Assembly: GCA_018401755.1 (NCBI GenBank) | Contig: JAGYKJ010000007.1 | Coordinates: forward strand, 124,001 to 188,000 | Direction: 5' to 3' | Origin: Litorivicinus sp. | GTDB taxonomy: Bacteria; Pseudomonadota; Gammaproteobacteria; Pseudomonadales; Litorivicinaceae | Length of the DNA stretch: 64,000 bases | Shown here: positions 25,006-32,711 of the stretch, piece after piece | Position numbering within the stretch: position 1 is the stretch's first letter | Layout of the letters: every line of letters starts with the position of its first letter | The notes under the pieces: generated by a model | Told to the model about the DNA's origin: nothing | What the model saw: the letters and a program-made list of their open reading frames with translations, nothing else | The model's database searches: none | Translations under genes and position numbers: made by a program

Positions 25006-25791
25006 ATGAATTCAGCATTGAATGACCGTTACTTGTTCGCTCTTGAACTTACTCGGCGGGCTTCAGTGATTGCACTTGATTATTTCGCTGAATATGAACT
25101 GTTAGCGGTGGATATGAAGGCGAATCCTCAAGATGTTGTGAGCCGAGCGGATCGAGAGATTGAGGGTTTTATTCGAGTTCAAATCGCTCAAAGCTTCCCT
25201 TTCGACGAAATCGTTGGTGAGGAAGGCTCAAAAGATTTTGGTAACGCCGACTTTACTTGGGTGATTGATCCCATTGATGGAACGATGCCATTCATCTCAG
25301 GATTACCTCATTGGTGCATAGCCATCGCGTTAGTCCAGCGCGGAGATATCGTGCTTGCCGTAACCCACGCGCCGGTTATCGATCAATTTTACGATGCGAT
25401 GTTGGGTGCTGGCGCTCGTCTAAATGGTGTTCCAATTAAGGTCAACCAGAGTCAGGGTGTCGTGGGCAGGATGACGGGCATCGGTGCTAGCCATCGTGTC
25501 AACGCCACCGAAGTAGCCACGACGATACGTCGTCTACTTCGCGCAGGAGGCATATTTTATCGGAATGGCTCCGGCGCGCTCATGCTTGCTGAAGTTGCCT
25601 CGGGAAAGCTCGCTGGCTATTACGAGGGTCATATGAATGCTTGGGATTGCCTCGGAGGCATACTTTTAGTTCAAGAGGCTGGGGGGAAAGTAGCTCCGGT
25701 ACTGATAGGTCAGATGCTGCGACATGGCGGATCCGTTCTTGCTGCCGCACCCCAGGCCTTTGATCAAATAAATATGCTTGTTCGCAAATAG
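25006..25791 (+). CDS. Inositol monophosphatase family phosphatase
   Basis: About 261 residues. The metal-dependent IMPase motifs are present: IVGEEGS (first Glu ligands), WVIDPIDGTMPFISGLPHWC (the D-P-I-D-G-T box, near residue 90) and MNAWDCLGGILLVQEAGG (the WD motif). The family covers inositol-1-phosphatase, histidinol-phosphatase (HisN) and fructose-1,6-bisphosphatase-like enzymes. As last gene of the Pho-controlled importer operon, the likely job is to release phosphate from the imported sugar phosphate; this is inference. TTG 24997 and GTG 25003 are alternative starts ahead of ATG 25006. Confidence 0.83.
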   Translation: MNSALNDRYLFALELTRRASVIALDYFAEYELLAVDMKANPQDVVSRADREIEGFIRVQIAQSFPFDEIVGEEGSKDFGNADFTWVIDPIDGTMPFISGLPHWCIAIALVQRGDIVLAVTHAPVIDQFYDAMLGAGARLNGVPIKVNQSQGVVGRMTGIGASHRVNATEVATTIRRLLRAGGIFYRNGSGALMLAEVASGKLAGYYEGHMNAWDCLGGILLVQEAGGKVAPVLIGQMLRHGGSVLAAAPQAFDQINMLVRK

Positions 25792-25823
25792 TTATTGCCG
25801 TCATATGGCGGCCCATCGCTATG

Positions 25824-25918
25824 ACGGAGTGATCAATCGTGTCTAGTGAATATTGGTCATCCCCCATTAATGGGGAAGAGCCTGAATATCGGCCATCCCC
25901 CGTTTATGGAGTAGAGCC
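25824..25918. repeat. 59-bp repeat copy A plus a second tandem 36-bp unit
   Basis: 25824-25882 is the reverse complement of 28542-28600 with one mismatch in 59 bp. Its last 36 bp (25847-25882) are followed directly by a second, diverged copy of the same unit (25883-25918, 30 of 36 identical). The first unit carries the perfect palindrome CCCCATTAATGGGG. The array ends nine bases from the 3' end of tRNA-Ser. No coding capacity is apparent. Confidence 0.9.
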
Positions 25919-25927
25919 CCTGATTAT

Positions 25928-26020
25928 TGGCGGAGAGAGAGGGATTCGAACCCTCGATAGGGCTATAAACCCTATACTCCCTTAGCAGGGGAGCGCCTTC
26001 AGCCACTCGGCCATCTCTCC
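25928..26020 (-). tRNA. tRNA-Ser(GCU)
   Basis: A 93-nt type II tRNA with an encoded CCA end. The acceptor stem pairs GGAGAGA with TCTCTCC. The anticodon stem CTCCC/GGGAG encloses CTGCTAA, giving anticodon GCU (serine AGC/AGU codons). A long variable arm (TATAGGGTTTATAGCCCTA) and the T-loop GGTTCGAATC are present. Confidence 0.97.
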
Positions 26021-26098
26021 GGGGCCGCGGATTCTATCATGGTCTGAGACGGAGGTAAGCCCCGTTTCGTGACAAATTCACGCACTTTTTAGATCTCT

Positions 26099-26833
26099 TT
26101 ATGCGCCTGAGAACCATTGCCAAATTGCAAAGGCGATGGGGATCATGGCCGCGGTTGCGAGACCATTCAGTCCGATTGCAAGCGATGCAAAGGCACCTGC
26201 TTCTTTATTAATCTGGATAGCACGAGCGGTACCAATGCCGTGCGCAGCGACTCCCATGGCAAATCCACGCGCGTCCCAGTGCGTAATTTTCGCAAAGTTC
26301 AAGAGATAGGGTCCGATGACCGCCCCGATAATGCCGGTCATGATGACGCACACTGCGGTTAGGGAGGGAAGTCCACCAATGCGCTCCGCGATTCCCATTG
26401 CGATCGGAGTTGTCACACTTTTTGGAGCCAGTGAGAGGACGGTTTGTGTGGACGCATTCAAAAGCTCCGCAATGACTACGGCGGAGACTGCTGCTGTTAG
26501 AGACCCACAAAAGAGGGCAGCCGCGATTGCGCGATAAGACCCCTTGAGCGAACGAATCAATGCACTGACCGGGATTGCCAGTGCTACGGTGGCAGGTCCT
26601 AACAAGAAATGAACGAACTGTGCCCCTTCAAAGTAGGTCCAGTAGTCGATGTCTGTTACCCAAAGAATGACGGTGATGAGGCAGACAGCAATGAGTACCG
26701 GATTGAGAATAGGCTTCTTTCCGGAGCGTTGATAAATCCAGTCACCAATGAGGTACGCGACAAGAGTTGCTGATAATGCGGTTAAGGGGCTTGCAGATAG
26801 GTAGACCCAGACTTCCTGAAAATTAGGCTCCAT
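26099..26833 (-). CDS. lrgB: LrgB/CidB-family membrane protein
   Basis: 244 residues, mostly hydrophobic. Family marks: FLLGPATVALAIPV, SLAPKSVTTPIAMGIAERIGG (in part: LAPKSVTTPIAMGI), LTAVCVIMTGIIGAVIGP and the strongly conserved GVAAHGIGTARAI near the C-terminus. LrgB partners LrgA in the holin/antiholin-like system that affects murein hydrolase export, autolysis and, in plants and some bacteria, glycolate/pyruvate transport. It overlaps lrgA by 11 bases. Confidence 0.93.
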   Translation of the reverse strand: MEPNFQEVWVYLSASPLTALSATLVAYLIGDWIYQRSGKKPILNPVLIAVCLITVILWVTDIDYWTYFEGAQFVHFLLGPATVALAIPVSALIRSLKGSYRAIAAALFCGSLTAAVSAVVIAELLNASTQTVLSLAPKSVTTPIAMGIAERIGGLPSLTAVCVIMTGIIGAVIGPYLLNFAKITHWDARGFAMGVAAHGIGTARAIQINKEAGAFASLAIGLNGLATAAMIPIAFAIWQWFSGA

Positions 26834-27173
26834 CGCGATGGCCCTTGTGTAGTTTTTGTAGGACCCACCCTGTGACCAATACGGTCAGCGCGGTTGAGCC
26901 AATCAGTGAGCCAAGGATGGCTTGCCACTCGTTACCCAAGAGTGCGAGGTGAGCAATCACTCCAACCCCAGCTGGCACGAAAAGTAATGACAGATGAGAC
27001 AGTAATCCAGTGGCTGTTTCATCCAACTTTCGAGGGATTTCCGGACGTCGCAGCAGGACCAGGATGAGCAAAAATAATCCAATCACAGGTCCGGGAATGG
27101 CGATATCAAAGGCGCGCGCAAGGATTTCGCCTAAGAGCTGAAACAGCAGTAAAACGGTGATTGATCCTAACAT
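26823..27173 (-). CDS. lrgA: LrgA/CidA-family holin-like protein
   Basis: 116 residues with four hydrophobic helices. The CidA/LrgA pattern is clear: LLFQLLGEILARAF, IPGPVIGLFLLILVLL, then the conserved LLSHLSLLFVPAGVGVI loop, and a basic tail. It probably oligomerises in the inner membrane and works with LrgB, either on murein hydrolase activity or on small organic acid transport. It overlaps both the upstream MFS gene (7 bp) and lrgB, so the three form one transcript. Confidence 0.93.
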   Translation of the reverse strand: MLGSITVLLLFQLLGEILARAFDIAIPGPVIGLFLLILVLLRRPEIPRKLDETATGLLSHLSLLFVPAGVGVIAHLALLGNEWQAILGSLIGSTALTVLVTGWVLQKLHKGHRDGA

Positions 27174-28318
27174 GGGCGTGTCTCTCGAGAGTCGTGAAGG
27201 CTGATGATCACTCCGACACAGAGTGCGATAGCCACGCCCAAAAAGCCAATATAGATGATCGACAGTCCTGCAGTCGCTGCTGTAAGACCCAGCAGAGCAG
27301 GAATTGCTGCTGCACCCAATGAGAACGCAACAATCTGTAGACTTGTGAGCGTCATGTGTTGCTGCCTCGGTACCATTTGGCTACCTAGACTGAGAAGGAA
27401 AGGGGCCAGGGGTGCCATCGCCAGCCCTGCGGTGGTCAGAGCGATGATTGCAAGAGCCGGGGAGGGCGCAACCAGCAAGCCAAGTAAAGTAAGGCAGAGG
27501 ACCACACTCGAGACGACCAAAAGTGTACGCTCTGTCATTGGGAGTAACCCAAGGGTAAAGCGTCCGACTGTCAGCGCTCCCCAGAAGAGACCGATGGCAA
27601 TACCTGTCAGGCCACCATCTAAAGAAAATTGATTCATTAATAGAGAGCCTGTCCAGTTGCCCACACTTTGCTCAAGGCCAACATATAAGGCACCGGATAC
27701 AATGACAGCAACGATTCCCAGCGACCATGTGATACGGTCGCTAGACTGATTTAGAGAAGCTAAAGGCTCGAGTACATCAAACCGCTGACGAATCCGAAAT
27801 AGCAGAGCAATACCGACAGCGCACAGTAAGGCACCCATTAGATAGGCGACAAACCATGGTGCTTTCAGATCCAGTGCGATCCCCGCAATAATGCCTGCCG
27901 TAGCCGTACCGATACCCCATGAACCATGCACGGTCATCAACTTTTTGGCGCCGATCCGCGGTCCGAAGTACCCATTCAAAGTGGCATGTGCCATCCCATT
28001 TGCAAGACCTCTCAACCCATAAAATATGGCAAGCCCAGCAATGGATGGAACAGTAAAGATCATGAGCATGAGACACATTTGCACCATCAAAGCGCCTCTT
28101 AGAACCACCAGCGGATGATAAGTGCGCGTGAGCCAAGGTGCGGTAACTGCGCCGAGGGCAGATCCAATCCCCATGAATCCGAGTATCCAGCCAAGTTGAT
28201 CAATCGATGCGTTCAGCGCAGTGTGCGCGGCGATCCATGCAACGCCAAGGATGCCATCAAAAAATCCCAGTGAGAGCATGCAGACACTAGAGACCATTCG
28301 CGGCGAGAGAGAACGCAC
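27167..28318 (-). CDS. MFS transporter (FucP/YbjJ-like)
   Basis: About 383 residues with 12 hydrophobic segments. A first-half loop FYGLRGLANGMAHATLNGYFGPRIGAKKL (in part: LRGLANGMAHATLN) resembles fucose-permease/YbjJ-type MFS proteins; GSWGIGTATAGIIAG is also family-like. The open frame continues backwards across tRNA-Arg, which cannot be coding. GTG at 28318 has AAGG nine bases upstream and gives a full-length MFS protein; ATG 28297 is the alternative. It is the first gene of the MFS-lrgA-lrgB unit. Substrate unknown. Confidence 0.8.
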   Translation of the reverse strand: MRSLSPRMVSSVCMLSLGFFDGILGVAWIAAHTALNASIDQLGWILGFMGIGSALGAVTAPWLTRTYHPLVVLRGALMVQMCLMLMIFTVPSIAGLAIFYGLRGLANGMAHATLNGYFGPRIGAKKLMTVHGSWGIGTATAGIIAGIALDLKAPWFVAYLMGALLCAVGIALLFRIRQRFDVLEPLASLNQSSDRITWSLGIVAVIVSGALYVGLEQSVGNWTGSLLMNQFSLDGGLTGIAIGLFWGALTVGRFTLGLLPMTERTLLVVSSVVLCLTLLGLLVAPSPALAIIALTTAGLAMAPLAPFLLSLGSQMVPRQQHMTLTSLQIVAFSLGAAAIPALLGLTAATAGLSIIYIGFLGVAIALCVGVIISLHDSRETRPC

Positions 28319-28357
28319 GATAATTCGCCTTAAGACACTGGGGATTGGGAAAACGCC

Positions 28358-28385
28358 TTGCAATTTACCAGAAAATTCGTAGTAT
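28358..28385 (+). promoter_or_regulatory. Promoter of tRNA-Arg(ACG)
   Basis: TTGCAA (28358-28363), a 16-base spacer and TAGTAT (28380-28385), placed 13 bases before the mature 5' end of the tRNA. A sigma70-type promoter with a GC-rich discriminator (GCGCGG), as is usual for stable RNA. Confidence 0.65.
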
Positions 28386-28398
28386 GCGCGGTCTTGAC

Positions 28399-28475
28399 GC
28401 GCTCGTAGCTCAGCTGGATAGAGTACCTGGCTACGAACCAGGCGGTCAGAGGTTCGAATCCTCTCGAGCGCGCCA
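28399..28475 (+). tRNA. tRNA-Arg(ACG)
   Basis: A 77-nt cloverleaf with encoded CCA. Acceptor GCGCTCG pairs with CGAGCGC. The anticodon stem CCTGG/CCAGG encloses CTACGAA, giving ACG (read as ICG, arginine CGN). The D-arm TAGCTCAGCTGGATAGAG and T-arm AGAGGTTCGAATCCTCT are canonical. Confidence 0.98.
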
Positions 28476-28490
28476 ACTTTTCTTGGTCTG

Positions 28491-28535
28491 TTCCGAGCAC
28501 ATAGGTAACAGATCATTCCGGGAACATGGGTAACA
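28491..28535. mobile_element. Insertion-sequence end-like direct repeats (remnant, no transposase)
   Basis: TTCCGAGCACATAGGTAACA (28491-28510) and TTCCGGGAACATGGGTAACA (28516-28535) match at 17 of 20 positions with a 25-bp period. Paired CATAGGTAACA-type repeats are reminiscent of the ends of some insertion-sequence families (IS481-like, from memory). No transposase frame is nearby, so this would be a decayed end just downstream of tRNA-Arg. Confidence 0.5.
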
Positions 28536-28541
28536 CTTTTG

Positions 28542-28600
28542 GGCTCTTCCCCATTAATGGGGGATGACGAATATTCACTAGACACGATTGATCACTCCGT
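28542..28600. repeat. 59-bp repeat copy B (inverted relative to copy A)
   Basis: Reverse complement of 25824-25882, 58 of 59 identical (single difference G/C in the GAATATT-GTCAT junction). Relative to the neighbouring tRNA genes both copies read the same way: the GGCTCTTCCCCATTAATGGG side faces the tRNA 3' end. It separates tRNA-Arg and the insertion-sequence-like repeats from the egtD/selenoneine gene block. Confidence 0.9.
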
Positions 28601-28695
28601 CCCAGCCACAATGGGCAAGGACCCTGAGTCGGTAATTATTAAAGTTCCTAAATCCAAATGCACGTCGAGACATCATTCCCGTCTAAAGAGTCCTC

Positions 28696-29658
28696 CTATG
28701 TCCTTGCGGTTGCCTTTAAAAGCAGGACGGCGAAGTGATTTTGAGCATCACACCAATATTGGGTTAATTGCCAACCCGCTTGTTTAGCGAGTTGCGAGAA
28801 GCCCTTAATCGTATACTTATGTGAAGTTTCTGTGTGAAAGCTTTCACCTGCAGCCAGCGTGTAAGTCTGGCCTGCAACCGCTAGTGTCTGATCGGTGAGT
28901 GCGACCAAGTGCATTTCGATTCGAGCGGGGTCTGTTAAATAGCGGGCCTCGTGAGCGAAGGCTTGCACATCAATCGCAAGTCCCAATTCGTGATTGATCC
29001 GCTTGAGCAAGTTGCGGTTAAATTCAGCTGTGACACCCTCGGGGTCATCATAAGCAGGAATCAACACCTCGGGCGATTTATCCAAATCAACACCAATTAA
29101 AAATGCAGCCTCATCACCCAAAACCTCGTGGCAGTGTTCCAACAAGGATTGCGCTTCTGACTCGGAGAGGTTGCCAATGGTTGAGCCTGGGAAGAAACCC
29201 AATCGATTGCGATGTGCAGGTAGTGACGGTGGAAGTGAAAACGCGGTGGTGAAGTCGGCAACCAACGCCATCACAGGTAGATTCGGTAGTTGTTTGGATA
29301 GGTCAGCTGCCGCTTGATGCAGGTAGTCAGCTGAAATATCGACTGGTATGTAGCCTGACGGCCGATCGAGAGCCTTGAGTAAAGGCACTGTTTTTCGGCT
29401 TGATCCGCTACCAAGTTCCACCACTAAACGATCAGAGCCAATGGCCTTGGCAATCGCGTCTAAATTTTCGTCAAGGATGCTAATTTCGGTTCGTGTTGGG
29501 TAGTAGCTCGGCAGTTGGGTGATGTCTTCGAAAAGTGCTGAGCCTCGTTGGTCGTAAAACCAGATCGGGGAGATGCGATGATCAGGTCGTATCAGTGCCT
29601 CAACAAGTGCTTGTTGCAGATCGTCAGCGTTGTTGGGTTCGGAGTTGGTTGGAAACAT
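28696..29658 (-). CDS. egtD: L-histidine N(alpha)-methyltransferase EgtD
   Basis: 320 residues. EgtD-family motifs: WFYDQRGSALFEDITQLPSYYPTRTE near residue 33 (in part: FYDQRGSALFEDIT, YYPTRTE), the SAM-binding ELGSGSSRKT (81-90), PVDIS, FFPGSTIGN and a C-terminal GESFHTETSHKY. EgtD trimethylates histidine to hercynine with three SAM. Here it is the last gene of a unit with a PhnCDE-like transporter and senA; hercynine is the acceptor for selenium in selenoneine synthesis. GAGG lies 10 bases before the ATG. No egtB/egtE for ergothioneine proper is seen. Confidence 0.93.
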   Translation of the reverse strand: MFPTNSEPNNADDLQQALVEALIRPDHRISPIWFYDQRGSALFEDITQLPSYYPTRTEISILDENLDAIAKAIGSDRLVVELGSGSSRKTVPLLKALDRPSGYIPVDISADYLHQAAADLSKQLPNLPVMALVADFTTAFSLPPSLPAHRNRLGFFPGSTIGNLSESEAQSLLEHCHEVLGDEAAFLIGVDLDKSPEVLIPAYDDPEGVTAEFNRNLLKRINHELGLAIDVQAFAHEARYLTDPARIEMHLVALTDQTLAVAGQTYTLAAGESFHTETSHKYTIKGFSQLAKQAGWQLTQYWCDAQNHFAVLLLKATART

Positions 29659-29670
29659 AACAAATGAGCC

Positions 29671-31191
29671 TCAAGGTTGGAGCGGTGTTTGTGTTGTTGG
29701 CGTTGTGCGTAACTGCAGCTGTCGCCGGATAGCGCGCGCTAGAGAATCAACCGCAATATTCAGCAGTGCGGTGATCAATATTAGTATCATGGCTCGATCA
29801 AAGCGCAGCTCTTGGATGGCACTGTCGACATAGAATCCAAGCGTTGTGATGCCTAAAATGCCAAGAATCGCGGTCTCGCGCATGATGATTTCCCAGCGGT
29901 AGAGTAAGAAGGCAAGAAACGATCGATAAAGCCGGGGTACCACTTCATAGATATAGCGATTAAAGCCACCAACGGCATCAGGTCTGAGTTTGAGCTCACT
30001 GCTCTGGCGGCCGATCAAGTGACCAATGATGGTGCCATTGTGAATAGCCAAGGCCACTACTGCTGGCAGCATGGAAGGCCCCCAGAGCTGAAGTAAGATG
30101 TAAGCGAGCAGATATTCAGGCACTGAACGGCCAATCACTAAAAGGCTATGCCCAGCTAATTGGCCACTGCGGCTAACAAACTGTCGCGAAATCAGGGGAA
30201 AGCTTAATAACGCAATGATACCAGTGCCCACCAGAGCAATCTGTGTGAGTACGATCGTAGTGCCGATCCCAGGTAACGCTTGGTACCAAAGTAAATCGCT
30301 TAACCATGGACCGAGGCCCGCTATCCCCTCGCCATTGCGCAGTGGCACGGGGATGATGTCTTCGGTGATGAAACGAGTGGCATTGCCCCAGACAATCGGC
30401 AGACCCGTACCCAGAAAAAACGGCGCGGCCAGCAGGTAAAGGATGACTAGTTTTGGACGGACCCAAAATCTTAGGCTGGCGATCGTGACTAAAAAAATCA
30501 CTAACAACATGCCAACTTCGCCGTATTGACCTTCTCCATAAGCACTCTCTAGGTAAAACCCAAGCGTTGGCATGCCGACAAAGCCAAGTACGGCGCTTGA
30601 GCGCATACCGCACTCAAACCGGTAGCTGATGTAGCTGATCAAGTGCGCCCATACATCGGGCACACGGGCATACCAAAACGTTGAAATAACACCGCTGCCA
30701 GCAGGTAGTGCCTTTACAGCGCGTTGATCACCCTCTTCGAGGATTTCACTGAAGACTCGGGCGAATATCGCGGCATAGGGTAGTGCGATGGCCAGAACCC
30801 CGGTGATGGGGTGCAGACCGAAAAACTGTAGGAAAATGAGTGCCCAAAAAAGTTCATGGATGGCGCGAATAAACGCACAAACAGCTTGCACAATGCGGTA
30901 ATGAAAAATAAAGGCCAAACCCATACCCAAAACGGCCGCAGCGCCGACGCCTGTAAACGCAAATGAAACTGTTCGGAGAAGTGCAACAATAGCGGTGTCA
31001 AAAGTCGCAAAGTCAGGTTGGATTAGACCATGGCCAAGACGAATCAACTCCGCCCATGGAGAGACGGATCGAATTTGAAGATCGGCCAACCAAACACAAA
31101 TCAGCGCTATTCCAAATAGCCATAGGCTGGTCCGTACCAAGGGCGCCGATAGTGCGTTCCATCTGGTTTTATCTTGGCTAGTAGAGTGCAT
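29671..31191 (-). CDS. PhnE-like fused double ABC permease (candidate selenium oxyanion transport)
   Basis: About 506 residues carrying two PhnE-like permease modules in tandem: the first with FIRAIHELFWALIFLQFFG, RAVKALPAGS and SSAVLGFVGMPTLGFYLESA, the second with GRSVPEYLLAYILLQLWGP, HNGTIIGHLIGR and RETAILGILGITTLGFYVDSA (each quoted in part). Duplicated PhnE chains occur in transporters labelled phosphonate or, in genomes with selD, putative selenate. ATG 31191 overlaps the phnC-like gene by 14 bp; the longer frame adds 15 residues. Co-transcription with senA and egtD argues for selenium rather than phosphonate. Confidence 0.8.
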   Translation of the reverse strand: MHSTSQDKTRWNALSAPLVRTSLWLFGIALICVWLADLQIRSVSPWAELIRLGHGLIQPDFATFDTAIVALLRTVSFAFTGVGAAAVLGMGLAFIFHYRIVQAVCAFIRAIHELFWALIFLQFFGLHPITGVLAIALPYAAIFARVFSEILEEGDQRAVKALPAGSGVISTFWYARVPDVWAHLISYISYRFECGMRSSAVLGFVGMPTLGFYLESAYGEGQYGEVGMLLVIFLVTIASLRFWVRPKLVILYLLAAPFFLGTGLPIVWGNATRFITEDIIPVPLRNGEGIAGLGPWLSDLLWYQALPGIGTTIVLTQIALVGTGIIALLSFPLISRQFVSRSGQLAGHSLLVIGRSVPEYLLAYILLQLWGPSMLPAVVALAIHNGTIIGHLIGRQSSELKLRPDAVGGFNRYIYEVVPRLYRSFLAFLLYRWEIIMRETAILGILGITTLGFYVDSAIQELRFDRAMILILITALLNIAVDSLARAIRRQLQLRTTPTTQTPLQP

Positions 31192-31828
31192 CGAGATCGT
31201 GGCTACTGACCGAATGACTCGGTAAATCGAGGGCAATGGTGCCGTTTTGAATGCCGATCAGCCGGCTCGCATACCGACGGGCTAAATCGAGATCATGCAT
31301 CGCAATGATGGTCGTGGTGTACTGTGTGGTGAGTGCTTGCATGACAGCTTCAGATCGTGGCCCATCGAGTGCTGAAACCGGTTCATCGGCCAAGAGCACG
31401 TCCCCACCTTGGAACAATGATCGGGCGACAGCCACACGCTGGCGCTGACCGCCCGAGAGCTCGCCGGCGCGAGTCCAAAGGGTTGGTAACATGTCTAGCT
31501 GTTCGAGTACGGCAGTCACCGCTAGGATTTGACGGCGGAATGGTCGAATGAGGTTGATTAAGTTGTAAGCACCTGAGTGCATGGGCAGTTGCCCCATGTA
31601 CACATTATGAAAAACGCTAAGCGTATCGACTAAGCCCAGGTTTTGCGGAATGAGCGCCATGTCGCGACGACGGCGATCAAGCAGCAACGATAGCAGCGTT
31701 GATTTACCCGCCCCACTGCGACCTACCAGCGCCACGTGCTCACCAGGCTTAATGATTAAATCAATGGGCCCTAAGACAGTGGTGCCGCCAAAATTAGCAT
31801 AGGCTTGATCGAGGATTAGGGCGCTCAT
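31178..31828 (-). CDS. PhnC-like ABC transporter ATP-binding protein, shortened
   Basis: 216 residues, against roughly 250-270 for usual PhnC. Walker A GRSGAGKST, Q-loop ALIPQNLGLVDTLS, signature LSGGQRQR, Walker B VLLADEPVSALDG and switch IAMHDLDLARR are intact. The segment between Walker A and the Q-loop is only LLSLLLDRRRRDM, missing about 25 residues that normally form a beta-rich part of the core domain. It overlaps the binding-protein gene by one base and the permease gene by 14. It energises the PhnDE-like proteins next to it. Confidence 0.82.
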   Translation of the reverse strand: MSALILDQAYANFGGTTVLGPIDLIIKPGEHVALVGRSGAGKSTLLSLLLDRRRRDMALIPQNLGLVDTLSVFHNVYMGQLPMHSGAYNLINLIRPFRRQILAVTAVLEQLDMLPTLWTRAGELSGGQRQRVAVARSLFQGGDVLLADEPVSALDGPRSEAVMQALTTQYTTTIIAMHDLDLARRYASRLIGIQNGTIALDLPSHSVSSHDLDALY

Positions 31829-32682
31829 CAGTCAATCAAGCCTACCTCTTGGGCGGTTCGCTTAATGGGCTCGTAATCTGAATTCTGGGCGGGGATAAAA
31901 GCGCTACGCGCAAAACTCTTGAGTAATGTCTTGTCATCCAGCGCTAATAGGGCACCTCTAACTTTTTCGGTAAATCCCGCTCCAAAACGCGCATCCACGT
32001 CTCCACGGATACTCCACTGATAGTTCGGATAAGCGGGGGTCTTCCAGATAATTTTGACGGCATCTGTGTCAATATTGCCCGCCGCAAGCTCTCGATCCCA
32101 AACGACGTAGTTGATGGCCCCCACGGCGTAGCTGCCACTTTCCACTAAGCGCAGAGTGCGACTGTGGTTGCCGCTGTAACCGACTCGCTCAAATACTTTA
32201 TTAGGTGACTCGCCAAACCGCTCAGTCAAATAAAACTCGGGAATCAGTCTGCCTGAGGTCGAGCTTTTCGAGCCAAATGTAAACGTCATGCCACGCATAC
32301 GTTCGTCAATGACATCACCGGCCTCCAGACCGGCGCTTTTATGTGCAATCAAGTAAGTCCAAAACGCTTGATCTTCGGTACCTTGTGCGAGGGCTTGCGA
32401 ATTTGGAACTCTGGCGCGTGCTTGGACACCGGATAACGCACCAAACCAAGCAAGTTGGACTTGATCATTACGAAATGCGCTCACTGCAGCAGCGTAAGAC
32501 TTCACAGGCACATAACGAACCTCAATATTGAGAGCTTTTGACAGGTATTCGCCCATTGGTCCAAAGCGCTCTTGAAGCTTACTTTCATCTTCATCGGGGA
32601 TGGCGGTAAAGACAAGCACTTGTGCGCTCGCGGGCAGTAACAGAAAAAGATTGAGAACGAATGCACATAAAAAGGCTTTCAT
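31828..32682 (-). CDS. PhnD-like substrate-binding protein (candidate selenate/selenite-binding)
   Basis: 284 residues with a signal peptide (MKAFLCAFVLNLFLLLPASAQ). PhnD-family elements: AIPDEDESKLQERFGPMGEYLS (in part: FGPMGEYLSKAL), VPVKSYAAAVSAFRNDQVQLAWFG, TFTFGSKSSTSGRLIPEFYL and GAINYVVWDRE. The SKSSTSG loop corresponds to the S-x-S-x-SG anion-binding motif. From memory, RefSeq names close relatives found beside selD as putative selenate ABC transporter binding protein. AAGGAAA precedes the ATG, 29 bp after senA. No Pho box is near, unlike the phosphorus loci of this window. Confidence 0.8.
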   Translation of the reverse strand: MKAFLCAFVLNLFLLLPASAQVLVFTAIPDEDESKLQERFGPMGEYLSKALNIEVRYVPVKSYAAAVSAFRNDQVQLAWFGALSGVQARARVPNSQALAQGTEDQAFWTYLIAHKSAGLEAGDVIDERMRGMTFTFGSKSSTSGRLIPEFYLTERFGESPNKVFERVGYSGNHSRTLRLVESGSYAVGAINYVVWDRELAAGNIDTDAVKIIWKTPAYPNYQWSIRGDVDARFGAGFTEKVRGALLALDDKTLLKSFARSAFIPAQNSDYEPIKRTAQEVGLID

Positions 32683-32711
32683 GGATGTTTCCTTAAGTTT
32701 GTGTGGTTAGC

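Noticed and set aside
25847-25918. The 36-bp tandem units as a CRISPR array
   Set aside because: The two units are directly adjacent with no spacers, differ at six positions, and no cas genes are in the window.
28452-28475. tRNA-Arg 3' end as an attachment site for an integrated island
   Set aside because: I found no second copy of the tRNA 3' end downstream of the selenoneine genes and no integrase gene in the window.
28319-28585. Longer N-terminus (up to 472 residues) for the MFS gene
   Set aside because: The extra frame is antisense to tRNA-Arg and crosses the insertion-sequence-like and 59-bp repeats; the GTG at 28318 has a ribosome-binding site and gives a normal MFS length.
29671-32682. 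Reading the PhnCDE-like genes as an ordinary phosphonate importer
   Set aside because: No Pho box, no C-P lyase or phosphonatase genes, and co-transcription with senA and egtD; phosphonate remains the alternative but is not preferred.
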